DNA of 7,865 nucleotides, taken from NCBI GenBank assembly GCA_019115425.1, contig DXDO01000138.1, positions 1 through 7,865 on the forward strand. Reading direction: 5' to 3'. The stretch's first letter is position 1, and every line of letters starts with the position of its first letter. A program made the translations under genes and the position numbers. The notes under the pieces were generated by a model, which worked only from the letters and a program-made list of their open reading frames with translations, searched no databases and had not been told where the DNA came from. This document shows positions 1 through 5,577 of this stretch, piece after piece. This DNA comes from Candidatus Agathobaculum merdigallinarum (GTDB lineage: Bacteria; Bacillota; Clostridia; Oscillospirales; Butyricicoccaceae).

Positions 1-60
1 ACCGCCAAGGTGCGGGATATTTACCGTGAAATCACGATCTCCGACAAACGAGGAGACTAA
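1..60 (+). CDS. flbD: 3' end of a probable FlbD/SwrD-family flagellar protein (partial)
   Basis: Only the last 19 codons and the TAA stop are in the window; the start lies upstream. The visible C-terminus reads TAKVRDIYREITISDKRGD. FlbD/SwrD proteins are small (about 60-80 residues), and many end in an amphipathic segment with a K-[IV]-x-x-[FY]-[KR] pattern, which KVRDIYREI resembles. The main support is position: in Firmicutes flagellar operons flbD commonly lies directly before motA. In Bacillus subtilis SwrD supports motor torque, which would suit a place beside the stator genes. The fragment is too short for a secure assignment, and another small flagellar protein is possible. Confidence 0.5.
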   Translation, partial: TAKVRDIYREITISDKRGD

Positions 61-113
61 ATATAGAGATATAATCTGCGTTCTAATTCTGAAGGATAGG
101 AAGCGGGGACATA

Positions 114-968
114 ATGAAAATTAACTTAACATTTATCATCGGTATATTATTCGGTATATTTATGATCGTTTATGGTATATCGATTGGTGATTCCCTGATC
201 GATCTGGCGTTTGACCAGTTGTGGAATTTTGTGGATCCCGCAAGTGTGATGATCGTTCTCGGCGGTACGCTTGCAACCATGATTGCCGGCAACCCGCCGC
301 GCGCTTTGCTGCGCTTTCCCAAGCATTTAGGAATCATCCTGAACCAGAAGCGTTTTGATCCACAAGGGATTATCGATGAAGTGGTTGAGCTGGCGCAGAT
401 CGCCCGTAAAAACGGCCTACTGGCGCTGGAAGAGCGTGCAAACCAGATGGAGGATAACCCGTTTTTCAAGAAAAGCATCATGCTGATCGTTGACGGCAAC
501 GACGCCGATAAGGTTCGGGCCATGCTGGAAAGCGACATCGACCAGCTGAGCACGCGGCACGACGATGTAGCCACGATGTATGAGCGGGCCTCCTCCGCAG
601 CGCCGGCATTTGGTATGATCGGTACGCTGATCGGTCTGATTAACATGCTTACAAACATGAATGTGGAAAGCGGCGGAAATTCAATCGGCAAGGATATGGG
701 CGTTGCCCTGATCACCACGTTTTACGGCTGTATCCTGGCGCACCTGATTTTTAACCCAATTGCAAACAGCCTGCGTACGCGCGACGAGGAAGAGTGCCTG
801 TGTATGCAGATCATCGTAGACGGCATTATGGCAATCCAGTCCGGCGAAAATCCAAAGTTTATCCGTGAAAAGCTGGAGGGTTACTTAGAACAGAGCGTGT
901 TGGAAGGCGGAGGCGAAAAGCGCGAAAGACGCGGTAAGCGCGGCAGATCGTCAAAAGAAGAGGAATAA
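114..968 (+). CDS. motA: Flagellar stator subunit MotA
   Basis: This 284-residue inner-membrane protein forms the ion-driven stator with MotB; its cytoplasmic loop pushes on the rotor (FliG). Four hydrophobic segments are visible at roughly residues 5-25, 40-60, 160-182 and 195-217, with a large cytoplasmic loop (about 65-155) between the second and third. The third segment contains PAFGMIGTLIGLI with P164, and the fourth is followed by NPIANSL with P215; these match the two conserved MotA prolines next to the channel. The loop carries ARKNGLLALEER (about 97-108), the charged region that contacts FliG in the family. ATG at 114 follows a purine-rich stretch (91-109). The C-terminus has a glycine-rich, highly charged tail (about 265-284, EKRERRGKRGR then EEE), longer than the end of many MotA proteins. 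The stop overlaps an ATG (TAATG) that opens a 7-codon frame running into motB. Confidence 0.97.
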   Translation: MKINLTFIIGILFGIFMIVYGISIGDSLIDLAFDQLWNFVDPASVMIVLGGTLATMIAGNPPRALLRFPKHLGIILNQKRFDPQGIIDEVVELAQIARKNGLLALEERANQMEDNPFFKKSIMLIVDGNDADKVRAMLESDIDQLSTRHDDVATMYERASSAAPAFGMIGTLIGLINMLTNMNVESGGNSIGKDMGVALITTFYGCILAHLIFNPIANSLRTRDEEECLCMQIIVDGIMAIQSGENPKFIREKLEGYLEQSVLEGGGEKRERRGKRGRSSKEEE

Positions 969-991
969 TGGAAAGAAGAGGTAAGACGTGA
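968..991 (+). other. Possible 7-codon coupling mini-ORF between motA and motB
   Basis: An ATG overlaps the motA stop codon (TAATG, 966-970) and opens a 7-codon frame (MERRGKT) whose TGA at 989-991 overlaps the motB GTG start (GTGA, 988-991). A ribosome finishing motA could restart here and be delivered to the motB start. This is read directly from the sequence, but translation is unproven and the stretch also contains the motB Shine-Dalgarno. It may simply be spacer. Confidence 0.25.
977..982 (+). promoter_or_regulatory. Ribosome binding site for motB (GTG start)
   Basis: AGAGGT lies 5 bases upstream of the GTG at 988. It supports GTG 988 as the motB start, because the only nearby ATG (968) is out of frame and terminates at 989-991. 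Confidence 0.6.
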
Positions 992-1755
992 AGCGTAGGA
1001 AAAAAGGCAGCGGCGGCGCAAGCTGGATGGATACCTACGGCGATATGGTAACCCTGCTTCTTTGCTTTTTCGTATTGCTGTACAGTATGTCCACGATCAA
1101 TGAAACCAAGTGGGCAATGATTGTGCAGAGCTTCCAGCGAGAGACGACTGCGGAGACCATGGGTACGCCGGGACAGGGAACAGGAGAGAGTTCCGAAACT
1201 GAACAGATCACGCAGGAAGATGTGACGCAGGCTCTGAGCTCGATCGCATTGTCGCTGAATGATTACAGCGCAAAAAACAACCTAAATCAGCAGATGACCG
1301 TCACACAGGGTGCAGACTACGTGTTCATCACCTTTCAGGATGCCGTATTCTTCGAGGGGGACAGTTATGTCTTACTGGATTCCGGAAAACGGATGCTGGA
1401 TCAGGTTGCCAATGCGATAGCACCGGAGTCCAAGATGATCGACGAAATGCGCGTAATGGGACACACTTCGCAGGGAGATCCGAACAGGGCGAATAACCCC
1501 ACGGTTGACCGCTTTCTGGCCTCTAACCGTGCGGCAACAGTCACTGTGTACTTACAGGAAAAGAATGTGATCGATCCGGACAAGCTGGTCAGTGTAGGAT
1601 ATGGACAGTGGCGGCCGATTTCCGGCTTTGCCACGGAAGCAGAACGGGCGAGAAACCGTCGTGTGGAGATTATGATTACCGGTATGGATCCGAACAGCGT
1701 AGAGGACAGCGTAGATAAATATTTCACCGTGCGTGAGGGTGGAGTAAGTGAGTAA
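988..1755 (+). CDS. motB: Flagellar stator subunit MotB
   Basis: This 255-residue partner of MotA has one transmembrane helix (about residues 18-36) and a C-terminal OmpA-like domain that anchors the stator to peptidoglycan. The helix reads YGDMVTLLLCFFVLLYSMS; D19 is the conserved ion-carrying aspartate. After a variable periplasmic stretch rich in Gly, Ser, Thr, Gln and Glu (about 50-80), the OmpA domain runs from about 110 to 231, with GHT (158-160), a longer-than-usual insertion (161-173), RFLASNRAATVTVYL and the NRRVEI signature (223-228). Helix residues WM-x-T-x-x-D-M-V-T-L-L and CFFVLL resemble PomB/MotS sodium-type stators more than proton-type MotB, but the coupling ion cannot be settled from this. 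The start is GTG with a Shine-Dalgarno 5 bases upstream. The next gene is fliM, with no fliL between them. Confidence 0.96.
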   Translation: MKRRKKGSGGASWMDTYGDMVTLLLCFFVLLYSMSTINETKWAMIVQSFQRETTAETMGTPGQGTGESSETEQITQEDVTQALSSIALSLNDYSAKNNLNQQMTVTQGADYVFITFQDAVFFEGDSYVLLDSGKRMLDQVANAIAPESKMIDEMRVMGHTSQGDPNRANNPTVDRFLASNRAATVTVYLQEKNVIDPDKLVSVGYGQWRPISGFATEAERARNRRVEIMITGMDPNSVEDSVDKYFTVREGGVSE

Positions 1756-1789
1756 AGACAAGGTAAAGGATTTGTTGCAACATGTCTGA
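1748..1789 (+). other. 13-codon mini-ORF in the motB-fliM junction, where fliL is usually found
   Basis: A GTG at 1748 overlaps the end of motB and opens a 13-codon frame (MSKDKVKDLLQHV) that ends at TGA 1787-1789, just inside fliM. A purine-rich stretch (GAGGGTGGAG, about 1735-1744) lies at a reasonable distance upstream. It could couple fliM translation to motB, could be a scar of a lost fliL (whose proteins often start MSKK), or could be chance. No function is assigned. Confidence 0.2.
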
Positions 1790-2813
1790 AGTTTTATCAC
1801 AAAGCCAGATTGATGCCCTGCTCTCTGCTGCAAGGAATGGAGAAATGGATATATCGTCATCTGACAAGGATAAATCCGAGGAAAAGAAATATCCGAAGTA
1901 TGACTTCTACAGCCCCAAGAAGTTCACGCGCGATCGCCTGAAAATGATCAACAGTGTGTTTGAAAGCTATGTGCGGATATTATCATCCCGCCTAAACGCG
2001 ATTCTGCACATGGCATGTGAGCTGGAAGTGGATTCTGTAGAAGAACAGCGATATTTTGAATTCTCCAACGCGCTTTCCGAGCGCGATGTCCTGACATTGG
2101 TGCATGATACAATCGATAATTCGGTGGATAAAGAACCGATCCTGCTGCATATGACGACGGGGATTATGCTCAGCATGATAGACCGTCAGCTTGGGGGCAG
2201 CGGTGAGATTGAGGGAGAAATCGGATCGGATTATCAGTATACGGATATCGAATTGCGTCTGTATCAGGATTTCATGCACAAGTTGACGGACTGTTTAGCA
2301 AGCGCATGGAAAAATTACATCGATATTGATTTCAAATTCCAAAAGGTCGAAGTTAATCCGACACTGGTGCAGCTGATCGGCATGGAAGAAGCGGTCGTCA
2401 TCGTTGGCATCACGATCCAGACGCCGGTCAGCAGCGGACGTTTCACCATCTGTTTGCCCGGACCGATGCTGAGCGATGTGTTTGGGCAGATGAACAGGGA
2501 GACAGCAAGCATGCGTCAGCCCAATAAGCACGACAGTGAAGAGATCATGACCAATCTTCGCGGATCGGATTTGGAGATTGTCGCGGAGCTGCAGCATATT
2601 ACATTGCGTCTGGAGGATATCTATCACCTGCATGTGGGGGATGTGATTTCTCTGGATCAGCCAAAAGATTCAAAGGTGTTCCTGAATATCGGCGGAAAAC
2701 GCTGGTTTGATGGCAAAATGGGTGTGTTTCAAAAGAACAAGGCAGTGCAGATCGATGAAACGTATGTGCTGTCCGAGTTGGAAAATTTGCAGAATGAAGG
2801 AGAGAAGCAGTAA
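1782..2813 (+). CDS. fliM: Flagellar motor switch protein FliM
   Basis: FliM (343 residues) is the C-ring protein that binds phosphorylated CheY and passes the signal to FliG. Three parts are visible. The N-terminal docking peptide LSQSQIDALLSA (residues 5-16) matches the LSQxEIDALL consensus with Gln in the Glu position. After a charged, disordered linker (about 20-36) comes the CheC-like middle domain (about 45-235), containing the GGSG loop at 138-141, which is the FliG-binding GGxG motif. The C-terminal SpoA (FliN-like) domain covers about 262-330. The middle domain lacks the paired E-x-x-N sites of a CheC phosphatase, as expected for FliM. Length is close to the usual 330 residues. The start is ATG 1782; AAAGGA at 1765-1770 is the best Shine-Dalgarno but sits 11 bases away, so coupling to motB may matter. 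fliY follows 2 bases after the stop. Confidence 0.97.
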   Translation: MSEVLSQSQIDALLSAARNGEMDISSSDKDKSEEKKYPKYDFYSPKKFTRDRLKMINSVFESYVRILSSRLNAILHMACELEVDSVEEQRYFEFSNALSERDVLTLVHDTIDNSVDKEPILLHMTTGIMLSMIDRQLGGSGEIEGEIGSDYQYTDIELRLYQDFMHKLTDCLASAWKNYIDIDFKFQKVEVNPTLVQLIGMEEAVVIVGITIQTPVSSGRFTICLPGPMLSDVFGQMNRETASMRQPNKHDSEEIMTNLRGSDLEIVAELQHITLRLEDIYHLHVGDVISLDQPKDSKVFLNIGGKRWFDGKMGVFQKNKAVQIDETYVLSELENLQNEGEKQ

Positions 2814-2815
2814 GA

Positions 2816-4090
2816 ATGGGATCGAGTTTGTTCAGTCCAATGGCTATGGATGCGATTGGAGAGATATTTAATATCAGTCTTGGCTCGTCCGCGACCGCGG
2901 TCTCCAATATGCTGGCACGCCGGGTTGATATCACGACACCGACGGTGAGCGTTGTTTCTGCAAAGGAATTTACGCTTGGCGACCTCCAGCCGGCGATTGG
3001 TGTAAAGATCGATTATGTGGCCGGCTTGAATGGCAGCAACCTGATGCTGCTCAAGCGGAGCGATGTGCGCGCGATCGTCGATATCCTGATGGGGACCGAC
3101 ACAAAGGATGAGGACTTCCAGATCAATGAAATGAGCCTCAGCGCGATCTGTGAAGTAATGAATCAGATGATGGGCGCGGCATCGACGGCATTGTCGGATT
3201 TCCTCACCCGAATGGTGAATATTTCTACACCGCAGGCATTCGAGATTGGGCAGGTGGATGATTTTATCAGGGATTACTTCCCAGCAGACGGCATTTTGGT
3301 AGTCGTTCGCTTCAAGCTCAATATCGAGGATGCGGTAGAAAGCGAGTTTATGAGCGCGATGAGCACGAGCTTGGCGCGCGAATTGCTGAAAGGCTTTGGA
3401 ATCGAGGGCGCGGATGTAGGAATGCCGGAGGAAGCGGCGGCACAGACGGCCGACACCCAGAATGTGGCGGCGCCTGCCGCACCGCAGCCAACCATCCCAG
3501 AGGCAGCGCCGGTTTCCGCACCGCCTCAGCAGGCAGCGCAGCCGGCAGCGCCTGCCGCACCGCAGCCGGCAGAGAGCCCAGCTGCGGCGCCGGTTTCCGC
3601 GCCGCCTCAGGCAGCGCCTGCAGCAGAGACGCAGGCGGCGGCGTCCATGCCCAATATGCAGCAGCAGCCGTATATGATGATGCCGCCAAACATGGCGTAT
3701 CCGGCGCAGTATGGGTATCCACCCATGTATATGCAGCAGCAGCCGGTACAGGCGCCGGAACCCAAGGTGATTCAGACAACACAGCCTGCGATACCGCAGT
3801 TCAAAGAGAATCCCACTTCGCTGAATGAAGGGCAGGAGGGCAATCTGGATCTCCTGATGTCCGTGCCGGTTGATGTCTCCGTAGAAATCGGACGCACCAG
3901 AAGACGGGTAAAAGATATTTTGAACTATACGAAAGGCTCGCTGGTGGTGTTGGATCGTCTGGCTGGTGATCGTGCCGACCTGTATGTCAACGGCAAGTGC
4001 ATCGCAAAGGGGGATGTCGTCGTGGTGGACGATAATTTCGGTTTGCGAATAGCGGAAATCGTGGAACCGCTTGCGCTCGAAGACCTGTAA
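2816..4090 (+). CDS. fliY: Flagellar switch phosphatase FliY (CheC domain plus SpoA/FliN domain)
   Basis: This 424-residue protein combines a CheY-P phosphatase with a FliN-type C-ring domain, as in Bacillus and Thermotoga. The CheC-like domain (about 5-197) has two copies of the phosphatase signature [DS]-x3-E-x2-N-x22-P, both complete: D12, E16, N19, P42 and S109, E113, N116, P139. A low-complexity linker rich in Pro, Ala, Gln and Met spans about 203-340. The SpoA domain (about 342-420) begins LLMSVPVDVSVEIGRTRR, typical of FliN/FliY. Many FliY proteins start with an EIDALL-type CheY-docking peptide; here the CheC domain begins almost at residue 1 and no such peptide is present. ATG 2816 follows AAGGAGAG (about 2797-2804) inside the end of fliM, and coupled translation is likely. 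Next to cheY, FliY would remove phosphate from CheY-P at the motor. The linker makes it longer than the roughly 380 residues of Bacillus FliY. Confidence 0.95.
   Translation: MGSSLFSPMAMDAIGEIFNISLGSSATAVSNMLARRVDITTPTVSVVSAKEFTLGDLQPAIGVKIDYVAGLNGSNLMLLKRSDVRAIVDILMGTDTKDEDFQINEMSLSAICEVMNQMMGAASTALSDFLTRMVNISTPQAFEIGQVDDFIRDYFPADGILVVVRFKLNIEDAVESEFMSAMSTSLARELLKGFGIEGADVGMPEEAAAQTADTQNVAAPAAPQPTIPEAAPVSAPPQQAAQPAAPAAPQPAESPAAAPVSAPPQAAPAAETQAAASMPNMQQQPYMMMPPNMAYPAQYGYPPMYMQQQPVQAPEPKVIQTTQPAIPQFKENPTSLNEGQEGNLDLLMSVPVDVSVEIGRTRRRVKDILNYTKGSLVVLDRLAGDRADLYVNGKCIAKGDVVVVDDNFGLRIAEIVEPLALEDL
3470..3625 (+). repeat. Imperfect tandem duplication in the fliY linker (2 copies, about 78 bp)
   Basis: Two in-frame copies start at 3470 and 3548 with the same 20 bases (GCGCCTGCCGCACCGCAGCC). 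Each later contains GCGCCGGTTTCCGC (3506 and 3587), so the copies differ by one codon in length. They encode APAAPQP...AAPVSAPPQ twice. A partial third Ala/Pro-rich remnant follows. This looks like linker growth by slippage or unequal recombination within a coding sequence. Confidence 0.75.
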
Positions 4091-4120
4091 GGAAAACAGA
4101 AACTGCAAATCAAATCATAG

Positions 4121-4130
4121 AAAAGGATGG
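4121..4130 (+). promoter_or_regulatory. Ribosome binding site that fixes the cheY start
   Basis: AAAAGGATGG lies 9 bases before the ATG at 4140. The open frame extends upstream into fliY, but the residues before this ATG do not belong to a receiver domain, and this site places the start at MAKILLVDD. The ATG inside the site (4127) is out of frame with cheY. Confidence 0.7.
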
Positions 4131-4139
4131 AAAAAAACG

Positions 4140-4505
4140 ATGGCAAAGATCTTATTGGTAGATGATGCGGCTTTCATGCGAATGATGCTGAAAAACACGC
4201 TCAAGGAAAACGGTTACACAGACACTTACGAGGCGAGTGACGGCGCGGAGGCAGTTGCCAAATACGCGGAGCTGCACCCTGATTTGGTCATCATGGATAT
4301 CACGATGCCCAACATGGACGGTCTGGAAGCGCTCAAGGAGATCCGCAAGGCGGACCCGAACGCATCGATCGTGATGTGCTCGGCGATGGGCCAGGAAGCC
4401 ATGGTTATCGATGCGATCAAATCCGGCGCCAAGGACTTTATCGTTAAGCCCTTTAAGCCGGAACGCATTATCAAGACGGTCGGTTCCATCGTCGGCCAGC
4501 CGTAA
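4140..4505 (+). CDS. cheY: Chemotaxis response regulator CheY
   Basis: This is a single-domain receiver protein (121 residues) that, once phosphorylated by CheA, binds the switch and changes rotation bias. All key residues are present: the acidic pair D8-D9 in ILLVDDA, phospho-acceptor D53 in LVIMDITMPNMDG, the switch Ser S81 in VMCSAMGQ, and K103 in FIVKPFKP. The MPNMDG stretch after D53 and the KPF motif are typical of CheY. There is no output domain. The gene lies between fliY and fliO, as in Bacillus, placing it beside FliY, its likely phosphatase. The 49-base gap after fliY is A-rich and holds a clear ribosome binding site. The C-terminus (ERIIKTVGSIVG) is a normal last helix, and no truncation is seen. 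Confidence 0.97.
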   Translation: MAKILLVDDAAFMRMMLKNTLKENGYTDTYEASDGAEAVAKYAELHPDLVIMDITMPNMDGLEALKEIRKADPNASIVMCSAMGQEAMVIDAIKSGAKDFIVKPFKPERIIKTVGSIVGQP

Positions 4506-4514
4506 TATACCGTC

Positions 4515-4874
4515 ATGAGAGAGATTCTTCCGCTTTTGGGTATGCTGCTGGCAGTCTGCATCGTGCTGTACCTTGCCTATTGGTGTACGCGTCATATTGC
4601 CGCCAGCCCTGCGGGGCAGCTTGGCGCGAGGGGAAATCAAATGCGCGTGGTGGACCGGCTGATGCTCGGCCAGAATAAAATGGTGGCTGTTGTGCGCGTG
4701 GGAGAGCGGTGGCTGCTTCTGGGCGTAACAGGGGAAAACATTACAATGCTTGCTGAATTGACAGAAGAACAAGCCAGCTGCTGGAAAAACTGCGCGGAGA
4801 CAGATAAGAAGCCGCCAAAGTTTGCGGATGTGATTGCAGCAGCGCTGCACAGAGACAACCAAAACAGGAAGTAG
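4515..4874 (+). CDS. fliO: Flagellar biosynthesis protein FliO (also called FliZ in Bacillus)
   Basis: This 119-residue membrane protein helps assemble or stabilise the FliP ring of the export gate. It has one hydrophobic N-terminal helix (about residues 4-23) followed by a cytoplasmic domain with the family pattern MRVVDRLMLGQNKMVAVVRVGERWLLLGVTGENITML (43-79, quoted in outline: RLMLG, KMVAVVRVG, LLLGVT). Conservation in FliO is low overall, but this core and the position directly before fliP make the call strong. The end (about 95-119) is polar and charged. The start ATG 4515 is 9 bases after the cheY stop, and no Shine-Dalgarno-like purine stretch is visible before it, so it probably depends on ribosomes leaving cheY. 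Bacillus FliZ is longer and carries an N-terminal signal region; this short form resembles clostridial versions. Confidence 0.88.
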   Translation: MREILPLLGMLLAVCIVLYLAYWCTRHIAASPAGQLGARGNQMRVVDRLMLGQNKMVAVVRVGERWLLLGVTGENITMLAELTEEQASCWKNCAETDKKPPKFADVIAAALHRDNQNRK

Positions 4875-4880
4875 GGGGGA
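4873..4880 (+). promoter_or_regulatory. Ribosome binding site for fliP, overlapping the fliO stop
   Basis: AGGGGGGA begins within the TAG stop of fliO (4872-4874) and lies 4 bases before ATG 4885. It selects this ATG over the in-frame ATG at 4834 inside fliO, and the resulting protein has the normal FliP length. Confidence 0.65.
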
Positions 4881-4884
4881 TTGG

Positions 4885-5550
4885 ATGCCAGAGGGACTGA
4901 TCAATGTAAATGGCGACAGCGTGCAAACGCTGGAGATACTGTTCTTCACGACGATACTCACGCTGCTCCCCTCCATACTGATCATGATGACCTCTTTCAC
5001 GAGAATCATCATATCCCTTTCTTTTTTGCGTACAGCGATGGGAACACAGCAGAATCCGCCCAATATGGTGCTGATCGGCATTGCTTTGTTTTTAACGCTG
5101 TTCATTATGAATCCGGTTTTAACGGATATCAACGAAAATGCATACCAACCATATGTACAGCAGACAATCACGCAGGAGGAGGCGCTTGACCGAGCGCAGA
5201 TACCCCTGAAGGATTTTATGCTGCGGAACACAGAGACCTCATCGCTCAACCTGTTCTGTGATTTGGCGCAAATCGACGCGCCGCAGAACGAAGAGGAGGC
5301 CCGCGCGCTTTCTATGCGCGTTATCATTCCGTCTTATATGACAAGCGAGCTCAAGCGCGCTTTCGAGATCGGATTTTTTCTGTATATCCCGTTTATGCTG
5401 ATTGACATCGTGGTGTCATCGACTTTGATGAGCATGGGTATGATCATGCTGCCGCCTGCAATGATATCCATGCCGTTTAAGCTGCTGCTGTTTATCACGG
5501 TGGATGGATGGCAACTGCTGTTTTCCACCCTTGCACAGGGATTTAACTAG
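4885..5550 (+). CDS. fliP: Flagellar type III export gate protein FliP
   Basis: FliP (221 residues) forms the core of the FliP5-FliQ4-FliR1 gate through which flagellar subunits are exported. Hydrophobic segments lie at about residues 17-36, 40-50 with 61-78, 163-182 and 195-216, and a soluble periplasmic loop spans about 80-150. Diagnostic motifs are TRIIISLSFLRTAMGTQQNP (39-58), SELKRAFEIGF (154-164), MSMGMIMLPP (182-191) and PFKLLLFITVDGW (197-209). Like Bacillus FliP, and unlike E. coli FliP, it has no obvious cleavable signal peptide. The start at 4885 is chosen by its strong ribosome binding site; the open frame continues 17 codons upstream into fliO, but those codons give an unlikely N-terminus. 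In the methionine loop (186-188) the residues are Met-Ile-Met, where many FliP proteins have three methionines. Confidence 0.97.
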   Translation: MPEGLINVNGDSVQTLEILFFTTILTLLPSILIMMTSFTRIIISLSFLRTAMGTQQNPPNMVLIGIALFLTLFIMNPVLTDINENAYQPYVQQTITQEEALDRAQIPLKDFMLRNTETSSLNLFCDLAQIDAPQNEEEARALSMRVIIPSYMTSELKRAFEIGFFLYIPFMLIDIVVSSTLMSMGMIMLPPAMISMPFKLLLFITVDGWQLLFSTLAQGFN

Positions 5551-5565
5551 GTGTTTTGCAAAAGC

Positions 5566-5571
5566 AGGTGA
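5566..5571 (+). promoter_or_regulatory. Ribosome binding site for fliQ (TTG start)
   Basis: AGGTGA lies 6 bases before the TTG at 5578. There is no in-frame ATG nearby and the GTG at 5568 is out of frame, so the rare TTG start is the best choice. It also gives the expected FliQ N-terminus (MDQNQVIDI). Confidence 0.65.
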
Positions 5572-5577
5572 ACGGTT

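Noticed and set aside
70..75. TATAAT matching a sigma-A -10 box upstream of motA
   Set aside because: There is no TTGACA-like -35 at the right distance (the positions 17 bases upstream hold AACGAG-like sequence inside the previous gene) and no TGn extension. The 53-base gap within a continuous operon is AT-rich, so a chance match is more likely than an internal promoter.
141..180. GGTATAT repeated three times at the start of motA
   Set aside because: The copies (141, 153 and 174) encode Gly-Ile pairs in the first transmembrane helix; their spacing is irregular, and the coding need explains them.
3462..3677. A 71-codon Arg/Gln/Pro-rich plus-strand frame within fliY
   Set aside because: It is the shifted reading of the Ala/Pro/Gln linker repeats; its composition follows directly from the repeat DNA and no start signal is seen.
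2729..4108. A 459-codon open frame on the minus strand opposite fliY
   Set aside because: It is antisense to a clearly recognised gene, its product is an Arg/His/Cys-rich low-complexity protein typical of a shadow frame, and it extends into the end of fliM. It is explained by the codon bias and repetitive linker of fliY.
4071..4139. Upstream extension of cheY from position 4071
   Set aside because: The extra 23 residues overlap the end of fliY and do not resemble any receiver-domain extension. The ATG at 4140 has its own ribosome binding site and gives a standard CheY N-terminus.
4834..4884. Upstream extension of fliP from position 4834
   Set aside because: These 17 codons lie inside fliO, encode a polar stretch unlike a FliP N-terminus, and lack a ribosome binding site, whereas ATG 4885 has a strong one.
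4152..5327. A 391-codon open frame on the minus strand opposite cheY, fliO and fliP
   Set aside because: It crosses three well-supported genes on the other strand, and its translation shows no recognisable domain and a shadow-like composition.
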